This document shows positions 1 through 10,845 of a stretch of DNA of 54,894 bases, piece after piece. The first letter of the stretch is position 1. Every line of letters begins with the position of its first letter. A program made the translations under genes and the position numbers. Source of the DNA: Caballeronia sp. BR00000012568055 (GTDB lineage Bacteria > Pseudomonadota > Gammaproteobacteria > Burkholderiales > Burkholderiaceae); contig NZ_JAQFVG010000347.1 of the NCBI RefSeq assembly GCF_029439455.1, positions 1-54,894 of the forward strand, read 5' to 3'. The notes beneath the pieces were generated by a model. That model did no database searches, had not been told where the DNA came from, and saw only the letters and a program-made list of their open reading frames with translations.

Positions 1-309
1 GACCGGCGCGGGCTTCACTTCCGCATCGCCTGCAGCGGCGACCGCAGCCGGTGCTTCGCCAGCCTTGGCTTCGGTATCGATCTTCGCGATCACCTCATCC
101 GCACCGACGATATCGCCATCGTGCTTGATGACTTGCGCGAGCACGCCAGCCGACGGCGCGGGCACTTCGAGCACAACCTTGTCCGTTTCGATTTCGATCA
201 GAATTTCGTCCTGGGCGACAGCTTCGCCCGGCTTCTTCTTCCATTGCAGCATGGTCGCTTCCGAGACCGACTCGGAAAGCTGGGGAACCTTGACTTCTAC
301 GATAGCCAT
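1..309 (-). CDS. odhB: 2-oxoglutarate dehydrogenase E2 component (dihydrolipoamide succinyltransferase), N-terminal part, cut by window edge
   Basis: E2 core of the 2-oxoglutarate dehydrogenase complex; transfers succinyl groups from lipoamide to CoA in the TCA cycle. Only the first ~103 residues are visible. They start MAIVEVKVPQLSESVSEATM and form a lipoyl domain whose lysine to be lipoylated lies in EIETDKVVLEV (about residue 43), followed by the beginning of an Ala/Pro-rich linker. The ATG is on the complement of 307-309. It follows sucA by 87 bases in the same direction, the usual E1-E2 order, so the two are probably co-transcribed. The catalytic domain lies outside the window. The call is firm because both the lipoyl motif and the sucA neighbour agree. 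Confidence 0.95.
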   Translation of the reverse strand, partial: MAIVEVKVPQLSESVSEATMLQWKKKPGEAVAQDEILIEIETDKVVLEVPAPSAGVLAQVIKHDGDIVGADEVIAKIDTEAKAGEAPAAVAAAGDAEVKPAPV

Positions 310-396
310 TTCTGTATTGTCCTAATGCGTGTCTTTTTAAAGTCGAGCGTCGGGACCGGATGAGCGTCGGCTCATGCGGTCCCGATCAGGCAGCGA

Positions 397-3261
397 TTAC
401 TTGGCGATGATCTGCGCGCCCTTGAGTCGGCCGAACGCGCCTTCCACGAGCGCCTTCTGCTGCTCGTAGTGCTTCGCGTAATAACCAACCGCAGGCGACG
501 CCGATGCCGGACGGCCGCTGTATGCCAGCTTCATGCCTTCCTTCATGCCTTCGCGCAGGTGATGCTCGATGTAGAACCACGCGCCCTGATTCTGCGGCTC
601 GTCCTGCACCCACACCACTTCCGTCGCGTTCTCGTACTTCTTGAGTTCCGCGTCGAACTGCTTGTGCGCGAACGGATACAACTGTTCGATACGCACGATG
701 GCCACGTCGTTGCTCTTCGCTTCACGGCGATGCGCGACGAGGTCGTAGTACACGCGACCCGAGCACGCGATCACGCGCTTGACCTTCTTCGCTTCGATGG
801 CTTCGTCCACTTCGCCGATCACCGGCTGGAACGAACCCTTCGCCAGTTCCGACAGATCGGACACGGCTTCCTTGTGACGCAGCAGCGACTTCGGCGTGGC
901 GATAATCAGCGGCTTGCGGAACAAGCGAATCATCTGACGGCGCAACAGGTGGAAAATCTGCGCCGGCGTGGTCGGCTGAACCACTTGCATGTTGTGGTCC
1001 GCGCACAGTTGCAGGAAGCGTTCGATACGCGCCGACGAGTGCTCCGGACCCTGACCTTCGTAGCCGTGCGGCAGCAGCACCGTCAGACCCGAGACGCGGC
1101 CCCACTTCACTTCGCCCGACGAGATGAACTGGTCGATCACGACTTGCGCGCCGTTCACGAAGTCGCCGAACTGCGCTTCCCACGCGACGAACGTGTTCGG
1201 TTCAGCGGTCGAATAGCCGTACTCGAAACCGAGCACCGCTTCTTCCGACAGCACCGAATCGATCACCGTGAACTTCGCCTGACCTTCCGCGATGTTCTGC
1301 AGCGGAATGTAGGTGCCGTCGTTCCAGCGTTCGCGATTCTGATCGTGCAGGACAGCGTGGCGGTGCGTGAACGTGCCACGGCCCGAATCCTGACCCGTCA
1401 GACGCACGGCATAACCCGACGCCACCAGCGATGCGAACGCGAGGTGTTCGCCCATGCCCCAGTCGAGCTTCGATTCGCCCAGACCCATCGCGCGGCGATC
1501 GTTGATGACGCGCTCGACCAGCGGGTGAACCTTGAAGTTTTCCGGGATCGTGGTGATGCGCTCGGCCAGTCGCTTGAGTTCTGCCAGCGGCACGGCGGTG
1601 TCGGCGGCGTCCGTCCACTTGCGGTTCAGGAACGGCACCCAGTCCACTGCGTACTTGCTCTTGTAGTTCGAGAGCACCGGATCGACGGTGTGATGGCCTT
1701 CGTCCATCGCCTGACGGTAAGCCTTAACGAACTCGTCGCCTTGCTCGGCGCTGATCACGCCTTGTTGCACGAGCTTTTCTGCGTAGACCGCGCGCGTGCC
1801 CGGATGCTTCGCAATGGTCTTGTACATCAGCGGCTGCGTGACCGCCGGCGTGTCCTGCTCGTTGTGACCGAGCTTCCGGAAGCAGATGATGTCAACCACG
1901 ACATCCTTGTGGAACTGCATACGGAAGTCGATAGCGAGCTGCGTCGCGAGCACGACGGCTTCAGGATCGTCACCGTTCACATGCAGCACCGGCGCTTCGA
2001 TCATCTTGACCACGTCCGAGCAATACAGCGTCGAGCGCGAATCGCGCGGGTCCGACGTCGTAAAGCCAATCTGGTTGTTGATGACGATATGCAGCGTGCC
2101 GTGCGTGCCGTAACCGCGCGTTTGCGCGAGGTTCAGCGTTTCCATCACAACGCCCTGACCGGCGAATGCCGCGTCGCCGTGAACCTGAACCGGCAGCACT
2201 TGCAGACCGTCTTCGTCGCCACGGCGATCCATCCGCGCCTTGGCCGAACCCTCGACCACCGGATTCACGATTTCAAGGTGCGACGGATTGAACGCGAGCG
2301 ACAGGTGAACCGGGCCGCCTTCCGTCGATACATCCGACGAGAAGCCCTTGTGATACTTCACGTCGCCAGCCGGCAGATCGTCGTGATGCTTGCCTTCGAA
2401 TTCGGCGAACAGATCAGCCGGCATCTTGCCCAGCGTATTGACCAGCACGTTCAGACGGCCACGGTGAGCCATGCCGATGACGATTTCCTGCACGCCGCTC
2501 TTGCCGCCATGACGCACGACTTCGTCCATCGACGCGATGAAGCTTTCGCCGCCTTCCAGCGAGAAGCGCTTCTGACCGACGTATTTGGTATGCAGGAAAC
2601 GTTCGAGACCTTCGGCAGCCGTCAGGCGACCGAGAATGTGCTTCTTCTTCTCGTTCGAGAAATTCGGCGTCGAACGGATCGATTCGAGCTTTTCTTTCCA
2701 CCAGCGCTTTTGTTCAGGATCGCTGATGTACATGTACTCCGCGCCGATCGTGCCGCAGTATGTGTCACGCAATGCCTTGACGATCTCGCGCAGCGACGCA
2801 CGCTCGAAACCGAAATACAGGTTCGTGGCGCTGAATTCCTGGTCCATGTCGGCTTCGGTGAAGTCGTAGAACGCAGGTTCGAGTTCGGGGATATGCGGAC
2901 GCTCGCGGCGCTTGAGCGGATCGAGATTGGCCCATTGCGAGCCAAGGAAGCGATACGCGCCAATCAGCGACTGAACGTAGACTTGTTTGCGCGACGTGGC
3001 GAGATCTTCACCGCCACCGCCCTCACGCGGCATGAAAGCGTTCTGCTTTGCACGCAACGCAAACGATTCGACGATCGGGCCGTGAGCCACGTCGTTGTGT
3101 GCCGAGCCGTCGGAGGCGGGCACGTTTTGCAACGCGTCGAAATAAGCTCGCCAGGTCTCGGGCACTGACGCGGGATTATCGAGATATTGCTCGTACAGTT
3201 CTTCGACGTACGGAGCGTTACCGCCGAACAAGTATGAGTTCGACCGGAATTGCTTCATCAT
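397..3261 (-). CDS. sucA: 2-oxoglutarate dehydrogenase E1 component
   Basis: Thiamine-diphosphate-dependent E1 subunit that decarboxylates 2-oxoglutarate and succinylates the lipoyl arm of OdhB; cytoplasmic, TCA cycle. 954 residues from the ATG at 3261, near the family's usual 930-950. The N-terminal start MMKQFRSNSYLFGGNAPYVEELY is the typical short E1o leader. GMAHRGRLNVLVN lies in the ThDP-binding first half, and the C-terminal half holds a transketolase-like pyrimidine-binding region. A GTG 12 bases further upstream is also open, but the AAAGG-like Shine-Dalgarno sits too close to it, so ATG is preferred. A small hairpin (3278-3297, CTTCGGG arm) lies just upstream of the ribosome site. 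odhB follows downstream. Confidence 0.97.
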   Translation of the reverse strand: MMKQFRSNSYLFGGNAPYVEELYEQYLDNPASVPETWRAYFDALQNVPASDGSAHNDVAHGPIVESFALRAKQNAFMPREGGGGEDLATSRKQVYVQSLIGAYRFLGSQWANLDPLKRRERPHIPELEPAFYDFTEADMDQEFSATNLYFGFERASLREIVKALRDTYCGTIGAEYMYISDPEQKRWWKEKLESIRSTPNFSNEKKKHILGRLTAAEGLERFLHTKYVGQKRFSLEGGESFIASMDEVVRHGGKSGVQEIVIGMAHRGRLNVLVNTLGKMPADLFAEFEGKHHDDLPAGDVKYHKGFSSDVSTEGGPVHLSLAFNPSHLEIVNPVVEGSAKARMDRRGDEDGLQVLPVQVHGDAAFAGQGVVMETLNLAQTRGYGTHGTLHIVINNQIGFTTSDPRDSRSTLYCSDVVKMIEAPVLHVNGDDPEAVVLATQLAIDFRMQFHKDVVVDIICFRKLGHNEQDTPAVTQPLMYKTIAKHPGTRAVYAEKLVQQGVISAEQGDEFVKAYRQAMDEGHHTVDPVLSNYKSKYAVDWVPFLNRKWTDAADTAVPLAELKRLAERITTIPENFKVHPLVERVINDRRAMGLGESKLDWGMGEHLAFASLVASGYAVRLTGQDSGRGTFTHRHAVLHDQNRERWNDGTYIPLQNIAEGQAKFTVIDSVLSEEAVLGFEYGYSTAEPNTFVAWEAQFGDFVNGAQVVIDQFISSGEVKWGRVSGLTVLLPHGYEGQGPEHSSARIERFLQLCADHNMQVVQPTTPAQIFHLLRRQMIRLFRKPLIIATPKSLLRHKEAVSDLSELAKGSFQPVIGEVDEAIEAKKVKRVIACSGRVYYDLVAHRREAKSNDVAIVRIEQLYPFAHKQFDAELKKYENATEVVWVQDEPQNQGAWFYIEHHLREGMKEGMKLAYSGRPASASPAVGYYAKHYEQQKALVEGAFGRLKGAQIIAK

Positions 3262-3520
3262 TTTTACGCTCACCTTTCTTCGGGTTTCCCGAGGAAGTGC
3301 GGGTTACAAAACCTTCCGCGCCACGGCCTGACCGTTTAGCGGATTGCGCGAATCAAGTCTGCTTGGAAGGACCTAACATGCGACAGCTAATCTCACTAGC
3401 ATAGCACAGAACTATTCGTCATATGACCGGTAGTCGCATCTTCATATAGTCCTGCGCGCCTTCTGTACCGGGCATTTGCGGGCGTTTTCGAGATAAGCAA
3501 GGGCTGCCTGCAAACGCAAA
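3262..3520. other. sucA upstream region
   Basis: About 260 bases between the sucA start and the typA terminator. It should hold the sucA-odhB promoter, but I could not pick a convincing -35/-10 pair. An imperfect hairpin (CTTCGGG-TTT-CCCGA-gg-AAG, 3278-3297) lies directly upstream of the ribosome-binding site on the sucA strand. No open frame here looks coding. Confidence 0.4.
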
Positions 3521-3555
3521 AAAGCCGCCTTCGATACGACCTCGGGCGGCTTTTT
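3521..3555 (-). terminator. Intrinsic terminator of typA
   Basis: Stem AGCCGCC (3523-3529) pairs with GGCGGCT (3545-3551). On the minus strand the hairpin is followed by a run of six T. It begins about 40 bases past the typA stop codon and separates typA from sucA. A T run also exists on the plus side, so it could work both ways, although both neighbours read left. Confidence 0.85.
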
Positions 3556-3595
3556 CTTGTTTCGATTCAACGCGCTAAGTTAGTCTCAGTTCGTC

Positions 3596-5422
<1,827 letters not shown>

Positions 5423-5728
5423 AAGAGGATGTCTTGGTTTGTGCGCCGTCGGAGCGGACCTTCTCCGGTGAGAAAGCCCTCTGGCTCGGCAACCCTTCAT
5501 GAAGCGTCATGCGTACGTGCACATAAAAGTCTGCGCGTTGCATGAAAACCGTGGGTCCGGCGCGGTGAGAACCCAAAAGTATAGCACGCACGAATGTCGC
5601 TTTCTTGCAATAGGACGCGACCCGGAACGCGCTTGCGCACTCTGTCGCAGATGCCCGACAGTTCTTCAATGCTTGCCGCCGGTCAGCTAAGCGCCGCAGC
5701 GATTATTAAGCGTCTCTGGAAAACATCC

Positions 5729-5757
5729 TTGCAGCATCTGAAACACGCTCCTATAAT
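5729..5757 (+). promoter_or_regulatory. Probable sigma70 promoter of the marR-efflux operon
   Basis: TTGCAG (5729-5734), a 17-base spacer, then a perfect TATAAT (5752-5757), ending 38 bases upstream of the MarR start codon. Spacing and hexamers are near consensus, unusual in this GC-rich sequence. Confidence 0.75.
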
Positions 5758-5763
5758 CCTGCC

Positions 5764-5773
5764 TAGTCAACTA
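5764..5773. promoter_or_regulatory. Candidate MarR operator palindrome
   Basis: Short perfect inverted repeat TAGT-CA-ACTA placed 7 bases past the -10 box, around the expected transcription start, where a bound MarR repressor would block the promoter. ATTGCAAG just after it (5773-5780) recurs at 6365-6372 ahead of the efflux genes. Autoregulation is an inference from position only. Confidence 0.4.
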
Positions 5774-5795
5774 TTGCAAGCGCACGATTATTTTC

Positions 5796-6311
5796 ATGAG
5801 CGACGATCTCAACCCGCCCAACAGCGCGTCCGCGATCAACGATTACGTGCTGAGCGAAAGCGTCGGCTACCTCATCAGCCGCGTGCGCTCGACGATGTGG
5901 AACATGGTCACGCAACACACATCGTCGGAACTTGGCATCACCAGCACGCAGGCCAGCATCATGTTCATGCTGGCGGTCGGCAAGTGCGCGACGGCAGCGG
6001 ATATCGCGCGCGAATACGGCATCGATGCCAGCGCGGTGACGCGTCTGATCGACCGGTTGGAAAAGCGCGGGCTCCTGTCGCGCGTACGCAGCGAGCAGGA
6101 CCGGCGCGTCGTACGCCTCGCCCTCACCGACGATGGCCGCGCGATGGCCGAGCAGGTTCCTGCCATCTTCACGCGTGTTCTGGATAGCCTGCTCTCGGGC
6201 TTCTCGCCGGAAGAAGTCGGCTTTCTCAAAAACATGTTGCGCCGGATACTGGCGAATTCGTGCGATCCATCGGCGGCGGCGTTGCTCGCTGGCGCCGGCA
6301 AGAGCGCGTGA
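5796..6311 (+). CDS. MarR-family transcriptional regulator
   Basis: 171-residue winged-helix regulator, probably the repressor of the efflux genes immediately downstream; MarR proteins usually release DNA when they bind small phenolic or drug-like ligands. The central region ATAADIAREYGIDASAVTRLIDRLEKRGLLSRVRSEQDRRVVRLALTDDG fits the MarR recognition helix and wing (RSEQDRR loop). Helical ends for dimerisation flank it. It is preceded by a strong promoter and a small palindrome, and followed after 95 bases by the outer-membrane lipoprotein, so all four genes may form one unit. The ligand cannot be told from sequence. Related named regulators are EmrR/MprA of E. coli, which also sit before emrAB. 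Confidence 0.93.
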   Translation: MSDDLNPPNSASAINDYVLSESVGYLISRVRSTMWNMVTQHTSSELGITSTQASIMFMLAVGKCATAADIAREYGIDASAVTRLIDRLEKRGLLSRVRSEQDRRVVRLALTDDGRAMAEQVPAIFTRVLDSLLSGFSPEEVGFLKNMLRRILANSCDPSAAALLAGAGKSA

Positions 6312-6326
6312 TTGCATCGACAATCA
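6309..6326. promoter_or_regulatory. Perfect inverted repeat overlapping the marR stop codon
   Basis: TGATTG-CATCGA-CAATCA, a 6-bp perfect palindrome with a 6-base spacer that includes the stop codon. TGATTGCA is repeated at 6363-6370. It could be a second operator for the efflux genes or chance; no promoter hexamers were recognised in this short gap. Confidence 0.25.
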
Positions 6327-6406
6327 AATCAGCGACGAAATCAGGCGCGAAAGCCTACAAAATGATTGCAAGGTCCATCTTTAACTCTGATTCAAAGAGA
6401 CGAGCG

Positions 6407-7921
6407 ATGAAACACCTCTCCTTGCCTGCACGACGGGGCAGCCGATTGACGAAAAGCGCTGTGGCCGCTGCGGCCGCGCTGTTCGTCGCGGGCTGCGCGA
6501 ACTACGCGGGCATTTCGAGCGACAAGCAGATCGCTTCGCCCGACAACTATCAGGCCACGCAAAGCGTGCCCGGACAAGGCGGCCAGTGGCCGACGCTCGA
6601 CTGGGCCAATCAGTTCGGCGATCCGCAACTGCCGAAGCTGATCGACGAAGCGCTGTCGGATGCGCCGACCATCGCGCAGGCGCAGGCGCGGATCGCGAAG
6701 GCATCGGCGTATATCGAGAGTTCGCGCTCGTCGCTGTATCCGAAGGTCAACGGCTCGTATTCGTGGAACCGCGAGTTGTTCTCGGGCAATGCGCTGTATC
6801 CGCCGCCGTACGGTGGCACGTGGTATAGCGAGAACAATGTGCTGGCGAGCGCATCGTGGGATCTGGATCTGTGGGGCAAGAACCGCTCGCGTCTGAATAT
6901 GGCGGTGTCGCAGGAAAAGGCGGCCGAAGCGGATATGCAGCAGGCGCGCGTGACGCTGTCGGCATCGGTGGCGCGCACGTATAACCAGCTCGCCCTGCTC
7001 TACGCGCTGCGCGATGTTACACAGCGCGAAATCGCCAATCGCGAAAACGTCGGGCGCATTACCAACGGACGCGTCGCCGCCGGACTCGATACCAACGTCG
7101 AGCGCCGCACCGCCGAGGGCAACGTCGCGACCAGCCAGACCAATTTGAGCGATCTCGACGGGCAGATCGAATCGGTGCGGTATCAGCTTGCCGCGCTGCT
7201 TGGCAAAGGTCCGGATCGCGGTTTGCAGATCGCCAATCCGGTGATCGATACGAAAGTTAATCTCGCCCTGCCGGATAACGTGCCCGCCGATCTGATCTCG
7301 CGCCGCCCGGATATCGTCGCGGCGCGCTGGCAGGTGGAAGCGGCCACGCACAATATCAAGGAAGCGAAGGCCGAGTTCTTCCCGGACATCAATCTGGCTG
7401 CGGGCTTCGGTTTCGACGCGTTCGGCTGGGGCCGATTCCTGACCGCAGGCAGCCGTCAGATTCAGGCCGGCCCGGCCGTCCATCTGCCGATTTTCGATGC
7501 CGGCGCGCTGCGTTCGCAGTTGAAAGGCCGCTACGCCGATTTCGATAACGACGTCGCCAGCTACAACCAGACGCTGATCAACGCGCTGAACGACGTGGCG
7601 ACCAATATCTCGTCGATCCGCGCCGTAGAAAAGCAAATGAACGATGCCAACCGCGCGCTGACCGCCGCGACGAGCGCGTACAACCTCGCCGTGATCCGCT
7701 ACAAAGCGGGTTTGTCGCCACAACTGCAAGTGCTGACGGCGGACCAAAACCGCCTCGCCAACGAGCAGACGGTGACCAACCTGCGCATGCGCCGCAGCGA
7801 TCTGCAGATTGCGCTGATCCGCGCACTGGGCGGCGGTTTCGATGCGACGAATACGAATCTCGCCATCGACGGGAGCGGGCATAAAGCATCGACTGCATCG
7901 ACCAATCAAGCCGCGAACTGA
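6407..7921 (+). CDS. Efflux transporter outer-membrane lipoprotein, NodT/OprM family
   Basis: TolC-like outer-membrane channel that joins the EmrA adaptor and EmrB pump to expel substrates from the cell. 504 residues from the ATG at 6407 (MKHLSLPARR). The signal peptide ends in lipobox VAGC with Cys30 as the lipidated residue, typical of the NodT/OprM branch. Two repeated outer-membrane-efflux domains follow; the second includes LISRRPDIVAARWQVEAATHNIKEAKAEFFPDINL, a family hallmark. The frame is open 49 codons upstream into marR, but the lipobox fixes the start near MKHLSL. The ribosome site is weak (AGAGACGAG). The next gene, emrA, starts 50 bases later. Confidence 0.95.
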   Translation: MKHLSLPARRGSRLTKSAVAAAAALFVAGCANYAGISSDKQIASPDNYQATQSVPGQGGQWPTLDWANQFGDPQLPKLIDEALSDAPTIAQAQARIAKASAYIESSRSSLYPKVNGSYSWNRELFSGNALYPPPYGGTWYSENNVLASASWDLDLWGKNRSRLNMAVSQEKAAEADMQQARVTLSASVARTYNQLALLYALRDVTQREIANRENVGRITNGRVAAGLDTNVERRTAEGNVATSQTNLSDLDGQIESVRYQLAALLGKGPDRGLQIANPVIDTKVNLALPDNVPADLISRRPDIVAARWQVEAATHNIKEAKAEFFPDINLAAGFGFDAFGWGRFLTAGSRQIQAGPAVHLPIFDAGALRSQLKGRYADFDNDVASYNQTLINALNDVATNISSIRAVEKQMNDANRALTAATSAYNLAVIRYKAGLSPQLQVLTADQNRLANEQTVTNLRMRRSDLQIALIRALGGGFDATNTNLAIDGSGHKASTASTNQAAN

Positions 7922-7971
7922 GCACGTAATAAGCACGCAACACGACAAAGACGAAATACCCGGAGCCTTTC

Positions 7972-9240
7972 ATGAGCGACCCTAATCAAAAAGCCGCCAG
8001 CGCCACGGCAGCCGCGCCAGCGCCCAAGCAGAGCAATACCAAGCGCCGCGTGCTGATGAGCCTGATCGTGCTCGTCATTATCATTGCGGCCGTCGCGTAC
8101 GGTCTGTACTACTTTCTCGTCGCGCGCTTCCACGAATCCACCGACGATGCCTACGTGAACGGCAATGTCGTGCAGATCACACCGCAGGTCACGGGCACGG
8201 TCATCTCCGTGAACGCGGACGATACGCAGACCGTGAAAATGGGCGATCCGCTGGTGACGCTCGATCCCGCCGATTCCAAAGTCGCGCTCGATTCCGCCGA
8301 AGCGAATCTCGCGCAGACCGTGCGTCAGGTGCGCACGTACTTCGTGAACAACGGTCAGTACGAAGCGCAGATCGCGCTGCGCCGCTCGGACTTGTCGCGC
8401 GCGCAGGACGACTTCAAGCGCCGTATGCAGGTGGCGCAGACGGGCGCGGTATCGCAGGAAGAAATCTCGCATGCACGCGATGCCGTGCGCGGCGCGCAAG
8501 CCGCACTCGATGCCGCCGAGCAGGAACTCGCGTCGAACCGTTCGCTGACCGCGAACACGAGCATCGCCGAGCATCCGAATGTGCTGGCCGCCGCCGCGAA
8601 GGTGCGTGACTCGTACATCAACTATGCGCGTAACACGCTGCCCGCGCCGGTCACGGGTTATGTGGCGAAGCGTTCGGTGCAGGTCGGCCAGCGCGTCGCG
8701 CCTGGCAATCCGCTGATGGCGATCGTGCCGCTCAACGGCGTCTGGGTCGATGCCAACTTCAAGGAAGTGCAGTTGAAGCATATGCACATCGGCCAGCCGG
8801 TTGAACTGACGGCCGACCTGTACGGTTCGGGCGTCGTATATCACGGCAAGGTGATCGGCTTCTCGGCGGGCACGGGTTCGGCGTTCTCGCTCTTGCCCGC
8901 GCAGAACGCGACGGGTAACTGGATCAAGGTCGTGCAGCGTCTGCCGGTGCGTATCCAGCTCGATCCGAAGGAACTGGAACAGCATCCGCTGCGTATCGGC
9001 CTGTCGATGGACGTGGACGTGACCATCAAGGACGATCAGGGCGGCCAGCTCGGCAACGCGCCGAACACGGTGTATCAAACCAACGTGTTCGACAACTACG
9101 GCGCACAGGCCGATCAGGAAATCGCGCGCATCATCCAGCAGAACGCAGGCACGCAAAGCACGTCGATGCGCGGCAACGGCATTGGCAGTAGCAAAGGCAA
9201 CGAGGCGTCGAAAACGGCGTCGGCTGCCAAGCTGATGTAA
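7972..9240 (+). CDS. emrA: HlyD/EmrA-type periplasmic adaptor of the efflux system
   Basis: Membrane-fusion protein linking the inner-membrane pump to the outer-membrane channel. 422 residues: a short basic cytoplasmic tail, one transmembrane segment (about residues 25-50, LMSLIVLVIIIAAVAYGLYY), then the barrel-sandwich/biotinyl-lipoyl-like motif beginning ESTDDAYVNGNVVQITPQVTG, an alpha-helical hairpin (about 100-190), and a second half-lipoyl motif APVTGYVAKRSVQVGQRV. GGAG lies 6 bases before the ATG. It sits between the channel and the pump genes with short gaps (50 and 13 bases), so the three are co-transcribed. The C-terminal tail is Ser/Gly/Asn-rich and probably flexible. Confidence 0.95.
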   Translation: MSDPNQKAASATAAAPAPKQSNTKRRVLMSLIVLVIIIAAVAYGLYYFLVARFHESTDDAYVNGNVVQITPQVTGTVISVNADDTQTVKMGDPLVTLDPADSKVALDSAEANLAQTVRQVRTYFVNNGQYEAQIALRRSDLSRAQDDFKRRMQVAQTGAVSQEEISHARDAVRGAQAALDAAEQELASNRSLTANTSIAEHPNVLAAAAKVRDSYINYARNTLPAPVTGYVAKRSVQVGQRVAPGNPLMAIVPLNGVWVDANFKEVQLKHMHIGQPVELTADLYGSGVVYHGKVIGFSAGTGSAFSLLPAQNATGNWIKVVQRLPVRIQLDPKELEQHPLRIGLSMDVDVTIKDDQGGQLGNAPNTVYQTNVFDNYGAQADQEIARIIQQNAGTQSTSMRGNGIGSSKGNEASKTASAAKLM

Positions 9241-9253
9241 GCGGACGAGGCTC

Positions 9254-10810
9254 ATGGCTCAGCAAAACATCGCTCACGCGCCGCTCGAAGGCGGAAAGCT
9301 CGTTATCGGGACGATCGCCGTATCGCTCGCGGTGTTCATGAACGTGCTCGATACGTCGATCGCGAACGTGTCGATTCCGTCGATTTCGGGTGATCTCGGC
9401 GTCTCGTCCGATCAGGGCACGTGGGTGATTACGTCGTTCGCGGTCGCCAACGCGATCTCGGTGCCGCTGACGGGCTGGCTTACGCAGCGCATGGGCCAGT
9501 TCCGGCTGTTTATCGGCTCGATCATTCTGTTCGTGATCGCGTCGTGGCTGTGCGGGCTCGCGCCGACGCTGCCCTTCCTGCTCGCCGCGCGCGTGCTGCA
9601 AGGCGCGGTCGCCGGTCCGATGATTCCGCTGTCGCAAACGCTGTTGCTCGCGAGTTATCCACGGGAGAAAGCGCCGGTCGCCTTGTCGATGTGGTCGATG
9701 ACCACGCTGATCGCACCGGTCGCCGGCCCGATTCTCGGCGGCTGGATCTCCGACAATATCTCGTGGCCGTGGATTTTCTACGTCAACATTCCGGTCGGCA
9801 TTCTGGCTGCGGGCGCGACGTATGTGATCTTCCGCGACCGCGATTCGGCCATCCGCAAGGCGCCGATCGATGTCGTCGGACTCGCGCTGCTGGTGATTTG
9901 GGTCGGCTCGTTGCAGGTCATGCTCGACAAGGGCAAGGACCTCGACTGGTTCAATTCGACGACCATCGTCGTGCTGGCGCTGGTGGCGGTGATCGCGTTT
10001 GCGTTCTTTATCGTGTGGGAATTGACGGCGGAACATCCGGTCGTCGATTTGTCGCTGTTTGCGTTGCGTAACTTCAGCGGCGGGACGATTGCGCTATCCG
10101 TCGGCTACGGTTTGTACTTCGGCAATCTGGTGCTGTTGCCGCTGTGGTTGCAGACCGTGATCGGCTACACGGCCACCGACGCGGGTCTGGTGATGGCCCC
10201 TGTCGGTCTGTTCGCCGTGCTGTTATCGCCCATCACCGGCAAGTTCCTTCCGCGCACCGATCCGCGTCGTATCGCGACGGCGGCGTTCATCATCTTCGCG
10301 CTGTGCTTCTGGATGCGCTCGCGTTACACGACCGGCGTGGATACATGGTCGCTCACGCTGCCCACGATTATTCAGGGTATCGCGATGGCGGGCTTCTTTA
10401 TTCCGCTGGTGTCGATCACCTTGTCGGGCTTGCCGGGGCATCGGATTCCGGCGGCGTCGGGCTTGTCGAACTTCGTGCGGATCATGTGCGGCGGTATCGG
10501 CACGTCGATCTTTTCGACGGCTTGGGAACATCGCTCGATCTTCCATCACACGCAACTGGTCGAACAGGCGAACGCGTTCAACCCGACCTTCAACAATTCG
10601 ATGCAGCAAATGGGCGCGCTCGGCTTCTCGCAGGATCAGACCGTCGGCCTGTTCAACAGCATGGCGACGCAGCAAGCCGCACAGCTCGGCGTGAACGATA
10701 TGTTCTATATCTCGGCGGGGATTTTTATCGCGCTGATTGCGCTGATCTGGATTACCAAGCCTGAGCGTTCAGGCGGCGGGGATTCGGCGGCGGCGTCCGC
10801 AGCACACTGA
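9254..10810 (+). CDS. emrB: DHA2-family MFS multidrug efflux pump (EmrB type)
   Basis: Proton-driven drug exporter of the inner membrane, 518 residues with about 14 hydrophobic segments, as in the 14-TM DHA2 group. Motif C of antiporters is visible in the fifth segment (APVAGPILGGWISDNISWPWIFYVNIPVG, given here in part), and LDTSIANVSIPSISGDL in TM1 is the typical DHA2 start. A GAGG lies very close to the ATG (3-base spacing), so translation may be coupled to emrA, whose stop is only 13 bases away. A strong terminator follows. Substrates are unknown; in related systems they include fatty acids, uncouplers and aromatic compounds. Confidence 0.95.
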   Translation: MAQQNIAHAPLEGGKLVIGTIAVSLAVFMNVLDTSIANVSIPSISGDLGVSSDQGTWVITSFAVANAISVPLTGWLTQRMGQFRLFIGSIILFVIASWLCGLAPTLPFLLAARVLQGAVAGPMIPLSQTLLLASYPREKAPVALSMWSMTTLIAPVAGPILGGWISDNISWPWIFYVNIPVGILAAGATYVIFRDRDSAIRKAPIDVVGLALLVIWVGSLQVMLDKGKDLDWFNSTTIVVLALVAVIAFAFFIVWELTAEHPVVDLSLFALRNFSGGTIALSVGYGLYFGNLVLLPLWLQTVIGYTATDAGLVMAPVGLFAVLLSPITGKFLPRTDPRRIATAAFIIFALCFWMRSRYTTGVDTWSLTLPTIIQGIAMAGFFIPLVSITLSGLPGHRIPAASGLSNFVRIMCGGIGTSIFSTAWEHRSIFHHTQLVEQANAFNPTFNNSMQQMGALGFSQDQTVGLFNSMATQQAAQLGVNDMFYISAGIFIALIALIWITKPERSGGGDSAAASAAH

Positions 10811-10814
10811 TGTG

Positions 10815-10845
10815 AGAAGGCCCGGATTCGATATCCGGGCCTTCT
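10815..10845. terminator. Bidirectional terminator between convergent emrB and truB
   Basis: Perfect 12-bp stem, AGAAGGCCCGGA (10815-10826) with TCCGGGCCTTCT (10834-10845), 7-base loop. It follows the emrB stop by 4 bases on the plus strand and begins immediately after the truB stop codon on the minus strand. The T-rich tail is short (TTATT) on the plus side and absent on the minus side. Confidence 0.8.

Larger units (their letters stand above)
5423..5795. other. Divergent promoter region typA / marR
   Basis: 373 bases between the typA start (leftward) and the MarR gene (rightward). The right end contains a good sigma70-type promoter and a short palindrome, listed separately. The left part should drive typA, but I see no clear hexamers. 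No coding frame is convincing here. Confidence 0.6.

Noticed and set aside
469..3168. Very long open frame (899 codons) antisense to sucA
   Set aside because: Arises from third-position GC bias of the real gene on the other strand; protein is Arg/His/Leu-rich without domains, and sucA is certain.
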